39,809 bases of DNA from JAVWHX01 sp036639875 (GCA_036639875.1 JAVWHX010000010.1:1-39809); one strand, 5' to 3'. Shown: positions 23,882-32,509, numbered from the stretch's first letter. Program-made: numbers and translations. The notes: generated by a model not told the origin, from the sequence alone.

Positions 23882-23920
23882 GAAAAAAGAATTATTCTGT
23901 ATACATTACAAAATAATTCT
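23882..23920 (-). terminator. Terminator at the end of the his operon
   Basis: Read on minus: AGAATTATT / AATAATTCT stem, extended by partial TGTA/TACA pairing, followed by six T (23883-23888). It follows the small membrane-protein gene and closes the histidine operon. Confidence 0.85.
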
Positions 23921-23929
23921 CTCATTACT

Positions 23930-24166
23930 TTAGAATATCGAATCATAAAGCTTTTCTTCTTGACGATTAATAAAAATCACCATTATAAATATACAAATAA
24001 TAGGTTCAATAACAAACAAACTGATTGTTTGCGTTATCTGACTTATATCACCATCAAGAATAAGGCAATTTAAAAAGGGTGAAATCAACATTATATGGAC
24101 AATACCAAATAAAGTTAGTAAACCTAATAATAATGATGCATATTTTACAGTCATATATCTTTGCAT
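23930..24166 (-). CDS. Small two-helix membrane protein at the end of the his operon
   Basis: Protein of 78 aa with two hydrophobic segments (about 9-33 and 46-67) joined by a short loop with acidic residues, and a charged C-terminus (NRQEEKLYDSIF). No known family recognised. Its ATG overlaps the hisIE stop by one base (TAATG), and a GAGG lies within the hisIE end, so it is translationally coupled to the histidine genes. The operon terminator follows directly. A membrane role linked to histidine synthesis or uptake is conceivable but there is no sequence support beyond position. Confidence 0.6.
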   Translation of the reverse strand: MQRYMTVKYASLLLGLLTLFGIVHIMLISPFLNCLILDGDISQITQTISLFVIEPIICIFIMVIFINRQEEKLYDSIF

Positions 24167-24810
24167 TAATAATCGCCTCTTTTATGAAAATCTTTTTTGT
24201 TTCCTGTAACTTGATGTCTTTCCCCAAGTTTTCTTTCAATATCATCAAGAGTAATCCCTTGATTAGCCATTAAAACAAAGACATGATAGAAAAGATCACC
24301 AATTTCACCAACCAATTCTTCTTTATCATCATTCTTAGCAGCAATAATTGTTTCACTTGCTTCTTCACCAATCTTTTTACAAATCTTATCAACACCTTGA
24401 TCAAACAAATAATTAGTATATGATTTTTCTACAACATGAACTTTACGTTCTTCAATAACATCATACAAATCATGGAAAATATTTGAATAATCTTGATAAG
24501 GCATAACTTCATTAAAGAAACAAGAATATGCACCAGTATGACATGCAACTCCGATTTGTTCTACATAAATAAGTAAAGTATCATTATCACAATCTAAATA
24601 CATACCTTTAATATTTTGAAAGTGACCTGATGTTTCACCTTTATGCCATAATTCATTTCTTGAACGAGAATAGAAATATGTTTGTTTTGTTTCTAACATT
24701 TTATGATAGGCTTCTTCATTAACATAAGCCATCATAAGAACTTCTTTTGTTTGATAATCTTGAACAATTGTTGGTATCATATCATTCATCTTTTTAAAAT
24801 CTGGTTTCAT
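24166..24810 (-). CDS. hisIE: HisIE: phosphoribosyl-AMP cyclohydrolase / -ATP pyrophosphatase
   Basis: Bifunctional enzyme of 214 aa for steps 2 and 3 of histidine synthesis. The N-terminal HisI domain (about 1-110) shows YFYSRSRNELWHKGETSGH, YLDCDNDTLLI (metal Asp residues) and the Cys motif HTGAYSC. The C-terminal HisE domain (about 115-205) shows GVDKICKKIGEEASETIIAAKN and EIGDLFYHVFVLM, the NTP-pyrophosphatase helices with acidic metal ligands. It overlaps hisF by one base. Confidence 0.96.
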   Translation of the reverse strand: MKPDFKKMNDMIPTIVQDYQTKEVLMMAYVNEEAYHKMLETKQTYFYSRSRNELWHKGETSGHFQNIKGMYLDCDNDTLLIYVEQIGVACHTGAYSCFFNEVMPYQDYSNIFHDLYDVIEERKVHVVEKSYTNYLFDQGVDKICKKIGEEASETIIAAKNDDKEELVGEIGDLFYHVFVLMANQGITLDDIERKLGERHQVTGNKKDFHKRGDY

Positions 24811-25577
24811 TACTTATTTCTCCTTACTGGTATATTATGTTTTCTACACTCTTCTTTTACTTGATCAATCGTTGCTTCTCCAAAATGGAATAAAGAAGCG
24901 GCTAAGGCACCATCACAATCAGTTTTCTTAAAAACTTCAATAATATCCTCAATACCACCACATCCACCACTAGCAATAACTGGAATAGAAACAACATCAA
25001 TAACAGCATTTAACATATCAATATCAAATCCATCACGTGTTCCATCCTTATCCATAGATGTTAATAAAATCTCACCAGCACCTAATTTCTCGCATTTCTT
25101 TACCCACTCAATTAAATCAAGTCCTGTATTTTCTCTACCACCTGCAATATAAACATCATATCCACTTTTATCTTCTCTTTGTTTTGCATCAATTGCAACA
25201 ACAACACATTGAACACCAAATTCATCAGCAGCATCTTTAATCAATTGTGGATTTTTAATGGCTGCAGAATTAACTGATACTTTATCAGCACCACTTAATA
25301 AGATTGTTCTAAAATCATCAAGAGTTCTTATTCCCCCACCTACTGCTAAAGGAATCGACAATTCACTAGCCCCTCTTTCAATTAAATCTTTAATAATATC
25401 ACGATCTTCATATGTTGCAGTAATATCTAAAAAGACAATTTCATCAGCACATTGCTCATCATAACGTTTTGCTAGTTCAATTGGATCACCTACATTTTGT
25501 AAGCCAACGAAGTTAACACCTTTTACAACCTTCCCATCTTTAATATCAAGACAAGGAATTATCCTTTTTGCAAGCAT
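24810..25577 (-). CDS. hisF: HisF: imidazole glycerol phosphate synthase, cyclase subunit
   Basis: TIM-barrel cyclase of 255 aa. Catalytic Asp11 lies in IPCLDIKDG and the second Asp (about 130) in VVAIDAKQ; phosphate-binding loops GGGIRT and ASGGCGG are in place. It forms the ImGP synthase with HisH, which supplies ammonia. The gene overlaps hisA by 19 nt and hisIE by 1 nt, giving tight coupling. Confidence 0.97.
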   Translation of the reverse strand: MLAKRIIPCLDIKDGKVVKGVNFVGLQNVGDPIELAKRYDEQCADEIVFLDITATYEDRDIIKDLIERGASELSIPLAVGGGIRTLDDFRTILLSGADKVSVNSAAIKNPQLIKDAADEFGVQCVVVAIDAKQREDKSGYDVYIAGGRENTGLDLIEWVKKCEKLGAGEILLTSMDKDGTRDGFDIDMLNAVIDVVSIPVIASGGCGGIEDIIEVFKKTDCDGALAASLFHFGEATIDQVKEECRKHNIPVRRNK

Positions 25578-26284
25578 GTTATCACCTCTTCTAAATCAAC
25601 TTTACCTTCATAATAAGCTTTTCCTACAATACAACCATAATATCCTTTTTCATTGACTTTATAAATATCTTCAGCATCTTTTATACCTCCAGATACAACA
25701 AATTGAATAGGACTCTTACTATGAATATCTTCATATAACTCAAATGAAGGACCAGTTAAAGTTCCATCTTTAGAAATATCAGTGCATACAATATACTTAA
25801 CACCAATCTTTTCTAATTCTTTTAAGAAATCTAAATAATGAACCTTTGTTGTGTGTAACCAACCAGAAGTTGAAACATAACCATCTTTCACATCAACCCC
25901 TACAACAATTCTTTCAGGTCCATACTTATTTAAAGCAAGTTTAAGAAATTCCGGATCTTCGATTGCTGCTGTTCCTAAGATAACACGATCAATCCCAACT
26001 CCACTTAAATATAAATCAACTGTTTCTTTTGAACGTATTCCTCCGCCTAATTCAATAGGAATAGATAATACTTTTCTAATCTTTTTAATTGTTTCCAAAT
26101 TAATTGTAGCACCATCTTTAGCACCATCTAAATCTACAACATGTAAATATTTAGCCCCCATTTTTTCAAAGTTAAGAGCAATCTCTTCTGGTATTGAAGA
26201 ATAAACAGTCTTTTGATTATAATCACCTTTATATAAGCGAACTGCTTCCCCCTCTTTTAAATCAATAGCTGGTATTAAAATCAT
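25559..26284 (-). CDS. hisA: HisA: ProFAR isomerase
   Basis: TIM-barrel isomerase of 241 aa (step 4 of the pathway). The general base Asp8 is in IPAIDLKEG and the partner Asp in VCTDISKDGTLTG; phosphate-binding loops ELGGGIRS and VSGGIKD are visible. It overlaps hisH by 4 nt upstream and hisF by 19 nt downstream. Confidence 0.97.
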   Translation of the reverse strand: MILIPAIDLKEGEAVRLYKGDYNQKTVYSSIPEEIALNFEKMGAKYLHVVDLDGAKDGATINLETIKKIRKVLSIPIELGGGIRSKETVDLYLSGVGIDRVILGTAAIEDPEFLKLALNKYGPERIVVGVDVKDGYVSTSGWLHTTKVHYLDFLKELEKIGVKYIVCTDISKDGTLTGPSFELYEDIHSKSPIQFVVSGGIKDAEDIYKVNEKGYYGCIVGKAYYEGKVDLEEVITCLQKG

Positions 26285-26886
26285 GATATCATCTCCTTAA
26301 ATGCTAATAGTATTTTCTTTCCAACTTCACCACTTTTTTCTGGATGAAATTGACAACCCATGACATTATCTTTACCTACAATAGCAGGTACTCTTTGATG
26401 CCCATAATCACAATATGCTATTAATTCTTCATCTATAGCATTGGCCATAAATGAATGAACAAAGTAAACATAATCTTTTTCATTAATATGAGAAAGCAGT
26501 GAATGTTCTTGGTTAAAGATTAACTCATTCCATCCCATATGAGGGATCTTTTCATCAACTTCCATCAATGTAACATTTCCTTTTAGAAAACCTAATCCTT
26601 CTGTCACTTTCACTTCAGTTCCTAATTCAAATAATAACTGCATTCCTAAACAAATACCTAAAATTGGTATCCCTGCATCTTTTCTTTCATTTAAAATATC
26701 AATCAAATCATAGTCTTTTAAATGTTGCATTGCAACAGGAAAAGCACCTACTCCTGGTAAAACTATTCCAGTTGCTTTTCTAATGACATTATGATCTCTA
26801 CTCACAATTGTTTCTACACCAATTCTTGAAAATGCATTCTCAACACTTTTTAGATTCCCAATATTATAATCAATAATAACTAACAT
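26281..26886 (-). CDS. hisH: HisH: imidazole glycerol phosphate synthase, glutaminase subunit
   Basis: Class I glutamine amidotransferase of 201 aa. The nucleophile Cys is in GICLGMQLLFE and the His-Glu pair in GCQFHPEKSG; IDYNIGNLKSVENAF is the standard HisH N-terminus. It hands ammonia to HisF. Located 18 nt after hisB. Confidence 0.97.
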   Translation of the reverse strand: MLVIIDYNIGNLKSVENAFSRIGVETIVSRDHNVIRKATGIVLPGVGAFPVAMQHLKDYDLIDILNERKDAGIPILGICLGMQLLFELGTEVKVTEGLGFLKGNVTLMEVDEKIPHMGWNELIFNQEHSLLSHINEKDYVYFVHSFMANAIDEELIAYCDYGHQRVPAIVGKDNVMGCQFHPEKSGEVGKKILLAFKEMIS

Positions 26887-26904
26887 TCATACCCCTTCTT
26901 TCCT

Positions 26905-27495
26905 TTACAAAACGCCTTTAGAAGAAACCACTTTATCTTGATTTTCAATATCAATCGTAATGGCTTTTTTAAGTGCTCTCGCAAAACTCTTAAATATAGC
27001 TTCAATAATATGATGCGTATTGTCTCCATATATCTCATTAATATGTAGCGTCATCAATGATTGATCACTGACTGCTTTAAAGAATTCTTTTGTCATTTCA
27101 GTTTCATAGTTACCCAACATTTCAGCAGGAAAACTAGCATTAAAGACAAGATATGGTCTTCCACTTAAATCTAGAGTTGTTGTTACCAACGTTTCATCCA
27201 TAGGAATACTCATTTCCCCATAACGAGTAATTCCCTTTTTATCCCCTAATGCTTCTTTAATACAACATCCTAAAACAATTCCTAAATCTTCTACACTATG
27301 ATGACTATCAACCTTTAAATCACCATCACACTTTATATTCAAATCAAAACCACCATGAAAAGCAAATAATTCAAACATATGATCAATAAATCCAATTCCA
27401 GTATCAATCGATGTTTCTCCCTTACCATCTAAATTAATACTCATTTGAATCTTTGTTTCTTTTGTTTCTCTATTGATTGTACTTGTACGCATCAT
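26905..27495 (-). CDS. hisB: HisB: imidazoleglycerol-phosphate dehydratase (monofunctional)
   Basis: Dehydratase of 196 aa, the monofunctional form without an N-terminal HAD phosphatase. Mn-binding His motifs are visible: DHMFELFAFHGGFD, DSHHSVEDLG and DNTHHIIEAIFKSFARAL. The phosphatase step must come from another gene, most likely the PHP phosphatase at 21354. Its ATG overlaps the hisD stop by one base (TAATG), with GAGGAGG in the hisD end as ribosome site. Confidence 0.97.
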   Translation of the reverse strand: MMRTSTINRETKETKIQMSINLDGKGETSIDTGIGFIDHMFELFAFHGGFDLNIKCDGDLKVDSHHSVEDLGIVLGCCIKEALGDKKGITRYGEMSIPMDETLVTTTLDLSGRPYLVFNASFPAEMLGNYETEMTKEFFKAVSDQSLMTLHINEIYGDNTHHIIEAIFKSFARALKKAITIDIENQDKVVSSKGVL

Positions 27496-28793
27496 TATTC
27501 CTCCTCAAATCTTACTGCTACACTATTTGCATGAGCATCTAAACCTTCAAGTTTTGCAAACTTGACAACATCTTCTTTAAATGTTTCTAAAACTTGTTTT
27601 GGGTAATAACTGTAAGATGAATATTTAACAAAATCATAAACACCTAAAGCACTATAGAATTTAGCAGTTCCTCCAGTTGGTAAAACATGGTTTGTTCCTG
27701 ACATATAATCACCTAAAGGTTCTGGTGTATATTCACCTAAGAAAATAGATCCAGCATTTTGGATAAGTGGTAAAGTATTCATTGGATTTTCTACTAAGAC
27801 TTCTAAATGTTCAGGAGCTAAGTAATTAGAAACTTCAAAAGCTTCTTTTAAACTATCAACAATAATTGCACCACCATAATTATTTAGTGATTCTTCAATA
27901 ATATCAACACGTGATAAATAACACATTTGTCTTTTTAATTCTTGATTGACTTGTTCAATAAGAGAAGGACATGTTGTTACCAAGATACTACTTGCTAGTT
28001 TATCATGTTCTGCTTGACTCATTAAATCAGCAGCGATGTATTTAGGATTTGCTTTTTCATCAGCAATAATTAATATTTCACTAGGTCCAGCAACCATATC
28101 AATATCTACCATCCCATAACAACACTTTTTAGCAGTTGCAACATAGATATTCCCTGGTCCTACAATTTTATCAACCTTAGGTAATGTATTTGTTCCAATC
28201 GCAACTCCAGCAATCCCTTGAGCACCACCAACTTTATAAATCTTTTCAATTCCACATACATAAGCAGCTGCTAATATGGTAGGATTAACCTTTCCATCTT
28301 CTTTAACGGGTGTAATAATCACTAAATTCTTAACACCAGCTAAAATAGCAGGAATAGCATTCATCATAACTGTTGAAGGATAAGTTGCTGTTCCACCAGG
28401 AACATATAATGCTACATTTTCTAAACCTCTAACAATTTGACCCATCATGACCCCATTTTCCTTATATAAAGACCATGACTTATCAACTTGATGTTTATGA
28501 AAATCAGTGATTTGTTGTTTCGTTCTTTCTAGAATAGTCATAAATTCTTTTCCAACTGATGATACTCCTTGCAAGATTTCTTGTTTACTCACAATCAAAT
28601 CTCTCGCATCTTCAATTTTAAATCCATCAAACTTTTGACAATATTTCATTAATGCTCTATCACCATTTTTCTTAACATCTTCAATAATATCTAAAACTGC
28701 ATCATTAACTTGTTTAGATATATCTTCTTTACGAGTAGAAAACTTAATCGCAATATCTTCATAGTTCCCTTTAAAATCTAATACCTTTAACAT
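27495..28793 (-). CDS. hisD: HisD: histidinol dehydrogenase
   Basis: Zn-dependent NAD enzyme of 432 aa for the last two oxidations, histidinol to histidine. Family blocks seen: ENVALYVPGGTATYPSTVMMNAIPA, VDKIVGPGNIYVATAKK, DMVAGPSEILIIAD, ADLMSQAEHD, and the late YLAPEHLEVL and YTPEPLGDYMSGTNHVLPTGGTA. Length is normal. It sits one base from hisG on the upstream side. Confidence 0.97.
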   Translation of the reverse strand: MLKVLDFKGNYEDIAIKFSTRKEDISKQVNDAVLDIIEDVKKNGDRALMKYCQKFDGFKIEDARDLIVSKQEILQGVSSVGKEFMTILERTKQQITDFHKHQVDKSWSLYKENGVMMGQIVRGLENVALYVPGGTATYPSTVMMNAIPAILAGVKNLVIITPVKEDGKVNPTILAAAYVCGIEKIYKVGGAQGIAGVAIGTNTLPKVDKIVGPGNIYVATAKKCCYGMVDIDMVAGPSEILIIADEKANPKYIAADLMSQAEHDKLASSILVTTCPSLIEQVNQELKRQMCYLSRVDIIEESLNNYGGAIIVDSLKEAFEVSNYLAPEHLEVLVENPMNTLPLIQNAGSIFLGEYTPEPLGDYMSGTNHVLPTGGTAKFYSALGVYDFVKYSSYSYYPKQVLETFKEDVVKFAKLEGLDAHANSVAVRFEEE

Positions 28794-28794
28794 A

Positions 28795-29415
28795 TTATTT
28801 ATCCCCCTTTAAAATATTAACCAATTTAAAGATTTCATCTTTTTTAAACTTCAAACTTACTTTATTCACAATTAAACGAGTTGAAACATCACTAATCTTT
28901 TCAATGACTTCTAAACCATTAGCTTTAAGTGTTGAACCTGTTTCTACAATATCAACAATAGCATCACTTAATCCTACAACTGGTCCTAATTCAACAGAAC
29001 CTTCTAACTTAATAATTTCTACATCTTCTTGTTTAGAATTAAAATAATCCTTAGCAACTTTTGTATACTTAGAAGCAATTCTCTTTCTTCTTTTAAAATC
29101 TTTTGTTTTATATTCTGGATATGCCGCAACCGCAAAGTAACATTTTCCAATATCTAAATCTAACATTTCATAATAATCATGAAAGTCGTTATCATCCAAC
29201 GTATCTTTTCCTACAAATCCAATATCAACAATCCCATGTTCTAAGAATGTGACGACATCATTAGCCTTAGCAAAGATCATTGATAATCCATCTTTCGTTT
29301 CAATTAATAATTCTCTATCTTTATGAATAATAGGATCCATATCTAAACCAGCTTCTTGTAACATTTTACATACTTGTTTTTCAATACGTCCTTTTGTAAT
29401 TGCTATTTTAATCAT
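28795..29415 (-). CDS. hisG: HisG (short form): ATP phosphoribosyltransferase
   Basis: Short-form catalytic subunit of 206 aa (step 1 of the pathway); it lacks the C-terminal ACT-like regulatory domain of long HisG and so depends on HisZ. The frame can be opened at 29436, but the ATG at 29415 is preferred because AGGAGG, inside the end of hisZ, is 9 nt upstream and the product then starts MIKIAITKGRI as in the family. The PRPP loop appears as DIVETGSTLKANGLEVIE. It overlaps hisZ by 8 nt. Confidence 0.94.
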   Translation of the reverse strand: MIKIAITKGRIEKQVCKMLQEAGLDMDPIIHKDRELLIETKDGLSMIFAKANDVVTFLEHGIVDIGFVGKDTLDDNDFHDYYEMLDLDIGKCYFAVAAYPEYKTKDFKRRKRIASKYTKVAKDYFNSKQEDVEIIKLEGSVELGPVVGLSDAIVDIVETGSTLKANGLEVIEKISDVSTRLIVNKVSLKFKKDEIFKLVNILKGDK

Positions 29416-30373
29416 TGATTTCTTCCTCCTTTTCAAGAGCTTCTACTATATGACTTAAATCATAACTAAATCCAATTGCTGGAACTTCTTTTTGAAAATG
29501 ATTCATTAATTGATCATATCGTCCACCATTAATAATAGGTTTTGCACTATTAAGTGTATATCCTTTAATCATAATACCAGTATAATACTTCATACTTGGT
29601 GTCATAGCTAAATCAAATGAGAAGTATTCTTTCATTTCTAATTTTTCATATAAACCTTTAAGTTCTAATAAGCAATCTTTTAATTCTTTATCTTTAATCA
29701 TTTCTATCATACTATCTAACATATGAATATCACCAAAACATTCTGGTAATTTCATTAAAACATCTTTAAGTGGTAATAATGATGAGTTTTTCTCAACTAA
29801 TTTCTCCATTCCTGAGATATCTCTTTTCTTTAATACTTTTACAAATGAATCATCATTAACCAATTCACATATACGTTTATAAAATTTAGCTGAACTGAGT
29901 TCTATCTTAATATCTTTGATTTTTAAGTGTTGAAGTGTTTCTTGAATAATACGTAAACATTCAATATCCCCTTGAATTCCTGCTTCACCAATCAATTCAA
30001 CACCAGCTTGAAAGAATTCACTATTTCTTCCTTTATGCTTCTTTTCCTTACGGAAAACATTTCCAAAATAACAATATCTTTTTATTCCTTTTTCATTTTG
30101 ACTACTATAAAGTCTTGCTAGTGGAACTGTAAAGTCGGCTCTTAACGCAACTCTTTTTCCCTCATAGTTAATATATTGAAACATATTTTCTGCTTCTATC
30201 CCAATATCCATATCACTATATAAATCCACATATTCAAACGAAGGTAATAAGACCTCTAAATAGTTATGAGTTTGAAATACATTCCTTAAATGACTCTCTA
30301 TCTCCCTTAATGATGAAACATTCATCATAACATCCATACTTTCCTCTGGTACTAAATATTTATACTCTTCCAT
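29408..30373 (-). CDS. hisZ: HisZ: ATP phosphoribosyltransferase regulatory subunit
   Basis: HisRS-like protein of 321 aa without a tRNA-binding domain. Class II synthetase core motifs are visible: LPSFEYVDLY, YEGKRVALRADFTVPLARL, CYFGNVFRKE...GRNSEFFQAGVELIG and the C-terminal GGRYDQLMNHF. It partners short HisG and gives feedback control by histidine. First structural gene of the operon, directly downstream of the leader peptide and attenuator. Its RBS (AAAGGGG) is just after the terminator T-run. Confidence 0.94.
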   Translation of the reverse strand: MEEYKYLVPEESMDVMMNVSSLREIESHLRNVFQTHNYLEVLLPSFEYVDLYSDMDIGIEAENMFQYINYEGKRVALRADFTVPLARLYSSQNEKGIKRYCYFGNVFRKEKKHKGRNSEFFQAGVELIGEAGIQGDIECLRIIQETLQHLKIKDIKIELSSAKFYKRICELVNDDSFVKVLKKRDISGMEKLVEKNSSLLPLKDVLMKLPECFGDIHMLDSMIEMIKDKELKDCLLELKGLYEKLEMKEYFSFDLAMTPSMKYYTGIMIKGYTLNSAKPIINGGRYDQLMNHFQKEVPAIGFSYDLSHIVEALEKEEEIND

Positions 30374-30392
30374 AATATATCCCCTTTCTTAT

Positions 30393-30421
30393 AAAAAAAT
30401 GACGAGTCCTCTGACCCGTCA
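30393..30421 (-). terminator. his attenuator terminator hairpin
   Basis: Read on minus: TGACGGGTC / GACTCGTCA, a 9-bp stem with one G.U pair and an AGAG loop, then seven T. It lies between the leader peptide and hisZ, about 80 nt past the peptide stop, where an attenuator must be. An alternative upstream pairing (TACA-G-CCCA at 30472-30480 with TGGGTGTA at 30445-30452) could take part in the switch; the full antiterminator could not be resolved by eye. Confidence 0.85.
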
Positions 30422-30500
30422 CGTTACTCCTAAAGTCATCAGATACACCCAAAAACATAACATATGCAAAATGGGCTGTACCTATTTCTAGAATATAACC

Positions 30501-30554
30501 CTAAGTGTTCCAATGATGGCGATGAAATTGTGTATTAAAAATTGTATTTTTCAT
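30501..30554 (-). CDS. hisL: his operon leader peptide (three His codons)
   Basis: An 18-codon frame encodes the 17-aa peptide MKNTIFNTQFHRHHWNT, with His-Arg-His-His near its end. A ribosome site GAGGTG (30561-30566) is 6 nt upstream of the ATG. It is followed by an attenuator hairpin and the hisZ start. Three histidine codons in four positions of a short peptide ahead of a his operon is the hallmark of ribosome-mediated attenuation: when charged tRNA-His is scarce the ribosome stalls there and the terminator does not form. This design is well known from enteric bacteria. Too short for normal gene-finding. Confidence 0.9.
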   Translation of the reverse strand: MKNTIFNTQFHRHHWNT

Positions 30555-30576
30555 AAATACCACCTCATTTTTTACC

Positions 30577-30582
30577 ATTCTA
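30577..30582 (-). promoter_or_regulatory. Extended -10 promoter of the his operon
   Basis: Read on minus: TGTTAGAAT, i.e. TGn followed by the -10 TAGAAT, ending 22 nt upstream of the leader-peptide ATG. No clear -35 is seen; an extended -10 may compensate. It lies right after the terminator of the gene at 30627. Confidence 0.4.
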
Positions 30583-30597
30583 ACACAAATTTACCAA

Positions 30598-30625
30598 GAA
30601 AAAAAGAACTTTTTGTAAAAAGTTC
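30598..30625 (-). terminator. Intrinsic terminator after small membrane protein gene
   Basis: Read on minus: GAACTTTTT / AAAAAGTTC with a very short loop, followed by a run of T (30598-30605). It ends the gene at 30627. Confidence 0.75.
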
Positions 30626-30626
30626 C

Positions 30627-30998
30627 TTATTTTTTTAATGAATGATAATATTCTATAAAATCATCACTATTAAATACATAAACATGACTATTTTTAGTAT
30701 GATGAACAATCAAATGATGTTTTGATTTTCTTTCTAAAGATGTGATATCTTTAAAATCAATAGCAGTTGGAAGCATAGCCGCCACCTTCCATTCGTAAAT
30801 AATCATAGCATCTTCAAAAAACATATTCTTGTATCTTACAGTAAGTAAAAAAACTGCTGTAAAAGAAAGTAAGAAACATCCTACTGCTTGCATAATCAAT
30901 TTATTAAGCAATGCATATGTTCCAATTCCTACAAAAATCATTAATATAATCAAACATACCCAAAACATTCTATAATCTTTAAATCTTCTTAATATCAT
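30627..30998 (-). CDS. Small membrane protein, possible bacterial PH-like domain
   Basis: Protein of 123 aa with two hydrophobic segments (about 11-29 and 35-54) and a cytosolic C-terminal half (55-123) of short beta strands ending in a helix: IIYEWKVAAMLPTAIDFKDITSLERKSKHHLIVHH, HVYVFNSDDFIEYYHSLK. This two-helix + strand-rich pattern, with 'DFKDITSLE' before two strands, resembles bacterial PH-like membrane proteins. No named family can be claimed. It is a single gene with its own terminator, between the his operon and gdhA. Function unknown. Confidence 0.65.
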   Translation of the reverse strand: MILRRFKDYRMFWVCLIILMIFVGIGTYALLNKLIMQAVGCFLLSFTAVFLLTVRYKNMFFEDAMIIYEWKVAAMLPTAIDFKDITSLERKSKHHLIVHHTKNSHVYVFNSDDFIEYYHSLKK

Positions 30999-31132
30999 TT
31001 TTTATCACCATTGTTAGTTTAACATAATTTTAAATATATGACAAAACCTATTTATTTATACTCTAATAAATAATATTTTATAAAGATGAAAATTTTTTAT
31101 CAAAAAGTATTTATTTTTATTTTTATTTAGTT

Positions 31133-31138
31133 TATAAT
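31133..31138 (+). promoter_or_regulatory. Probable gdhA -10 element
   Basis: TATAAT, 23 nt upstream of the gdhA start. AGGAGG (31149-31154) is the ribosome site. The region 17 bp farther up is AT-only and gives no clear -35. Confidence 0.4.
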
Positions 31139-31161
31139 GGTTGCATTAGGAGGAATCAATT

Positions 31162-32505
31162 ATGAACTATGTAAAAAAAGTATTAGATGAAGTGAAAACA
31201 AAAAATGCTGATCAACCTGAATTTATTCAAGCTGTTGAAGAAGTATTAGAAAGTTTAGAGCCTGTTATTGCTGCTCATCCTGAATATGAAGATATGGCCA
31301 TCCTTGAAAGATTGGTTGAACCAGAAAGAACTTTAATGTTTAAAGTCCCTTGGGCTGATGATAAAGGAAAAGTACAAGTTAACCGTGGTTATCGTGTACA
31401 ATTCTCAAGTGCTATTGGACCATATAAAGGTGGATTAAGATTACATCCATCTGTAAATTTAGGAATCATTAAATTCTTAGGCTTTGAACAAATTCTTAAA
31501 AACTCATTAACGACTTTACCAATTGGTGGTGGTAAAGGTGGTTCTGATTTTGACCCACAAGGAAAATCAGATGCTGAAATCATGAGATTCTGTCAATCAT
31601 TTATGACTGAATTATATCGTCATATTGGACCTGATGTAGATGTACCAGCTGGGGATATTGGTACTGGAGCTAGAGAAATTGGTTATATGTATGGTCAATA
31701 TAAAAGAATTAAAGGGGCGTTTGAAAATGGGGTTTTAACTGGTAAACCTATGCCTTATGGTGGTTCTTTAATTAGACCTGAAGCAACTGGTTTTGGAGCT
31801 GTCTATTATGGTAATGAAGTTTTAAAACATTTTAATGATTCTTATGAAGGTAAAACAATTGCTTGTAGTGGGTATGGAAATGTTGCTTGGGGTGTTTGTA
31901 TGAAAGCTAAGCAATATGGTGCTAAAGTTGTTTCTATTTCTGGTAGAGATGGATATGTTTATGATCCTGAAGGAATTACTACTGATGAAAAGATTGATTT
32001 CTTAGTTAAGATTAGAACTGACAACAATATTAAATTAAAAGATTATGCTGATAAATTCGGATGTGAATTTGTAGCTGGTAAAAAACCATGGGGATTAAAA
32101 GTCGATATGGCTTTCCCTTGTGCGACTCAAAATGAAATTGGTTTAGAAGAAATGAAACAATTGGTTGATAATGGAGTAAAGTATATTATTGAAGGTGCTA
32201 ACATGCCTACCACTCCTGAAGCAGTTGCTTATTTCTTAGAAAACAAAGGAACACTTGGTCCTGCAAAAGCAGCTAACGCTGGTGGGGTTGCTGTAAGTGC
32301 ATTAGAAATGGCTCAAAACTCTATGAGATATAATTGGACTGCTGAAGAAGTTGATCAAAAATTACACGCTATTATGATTGATATTCATAATTCAAGTGTA
32401 GCTGCAGCTGAAAAGTATAATTTAGGTTATGACTTAATCAAAGGTGCAAACATTGCTGGTTTTGAAAAAGTTGTTGCTGCAATGATTTCTCAAGGAATCT
32501 ATTAA
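31162..32505 (+). CDS. gdhA: NADP-type glutamate dehydrogenase
   Basis: Hexameric dehydrogenase of 447 aa that assimilates ammonium by reducing 2-oxoglutarate to glutamate. Substrate-binding motifs GPYKGGLRLHPSVN and LPIGGGKGGSDFDP (catalytic Lys) are in the first half; the cofactor domain has ACSGYGNVAWG and later GANMPTTPEAV and KAANAGGVAVSALEM. Length and motifs match the small GdhA class (NADP-preferring in related bacteria). AGGAGG lies 7 nt before the ATG. Transcribed singly with a strong terminator. Confidence 0.96.
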   Translation: MNYVKKVLDEVKTKNADQPEFIQAVEEVLESLEPVIAAHPEYEDMAILERLVEPERTLMFKVPWADDKGKVQVNRGYRVQFSSAIGPYKGGLRLHPSVNLGIIKFLGFEQILKNSLTTLPIGGGKGGSDFDPQGKSDAEIMRFCQSFMTELYRHIGPDVDVPAGDIGTGAREIGYMYGQYKRIKGAFENGVLTGKPMPYGGSLIRPEATGFGAVYYGNEVLKHFNDSYEGKTIACSGYGNVAWGVCMKAKQYGAKVVSISGRDGYVYDPEGITTDEKIDFLVKIRTDNNIKLKDYADKFGCEFVAGKKPWGLKVDMAFPCATQNEIGLEEMKQLVDNGVKYIIEGANMPTTPEAVAYFLENKGTLGPAKAANAGGVAVSALEMAQNSMRYNWTAEEVDQKLHAIMIDIHNSSVAAAEKYNLGYDLIKGANIAGFEKVVAAMISQGIY

Positions 32506-32509
32506 GCAT

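Noticed and set aside
23819..24073. 84-aa plus-strand frame between rubrerythrin and the his operon
   Set aside because: Covers the operon terminator and runs antisense to the small membrane protein; no ribosome site.
30555..30570. GAGGTGGTA before the his leader peptide as a T-box motif
   Set aside because: It lies upstream of the leader peptide and not next to the terminator, lacks stem I features, and serves as the peptide's ribosome site.
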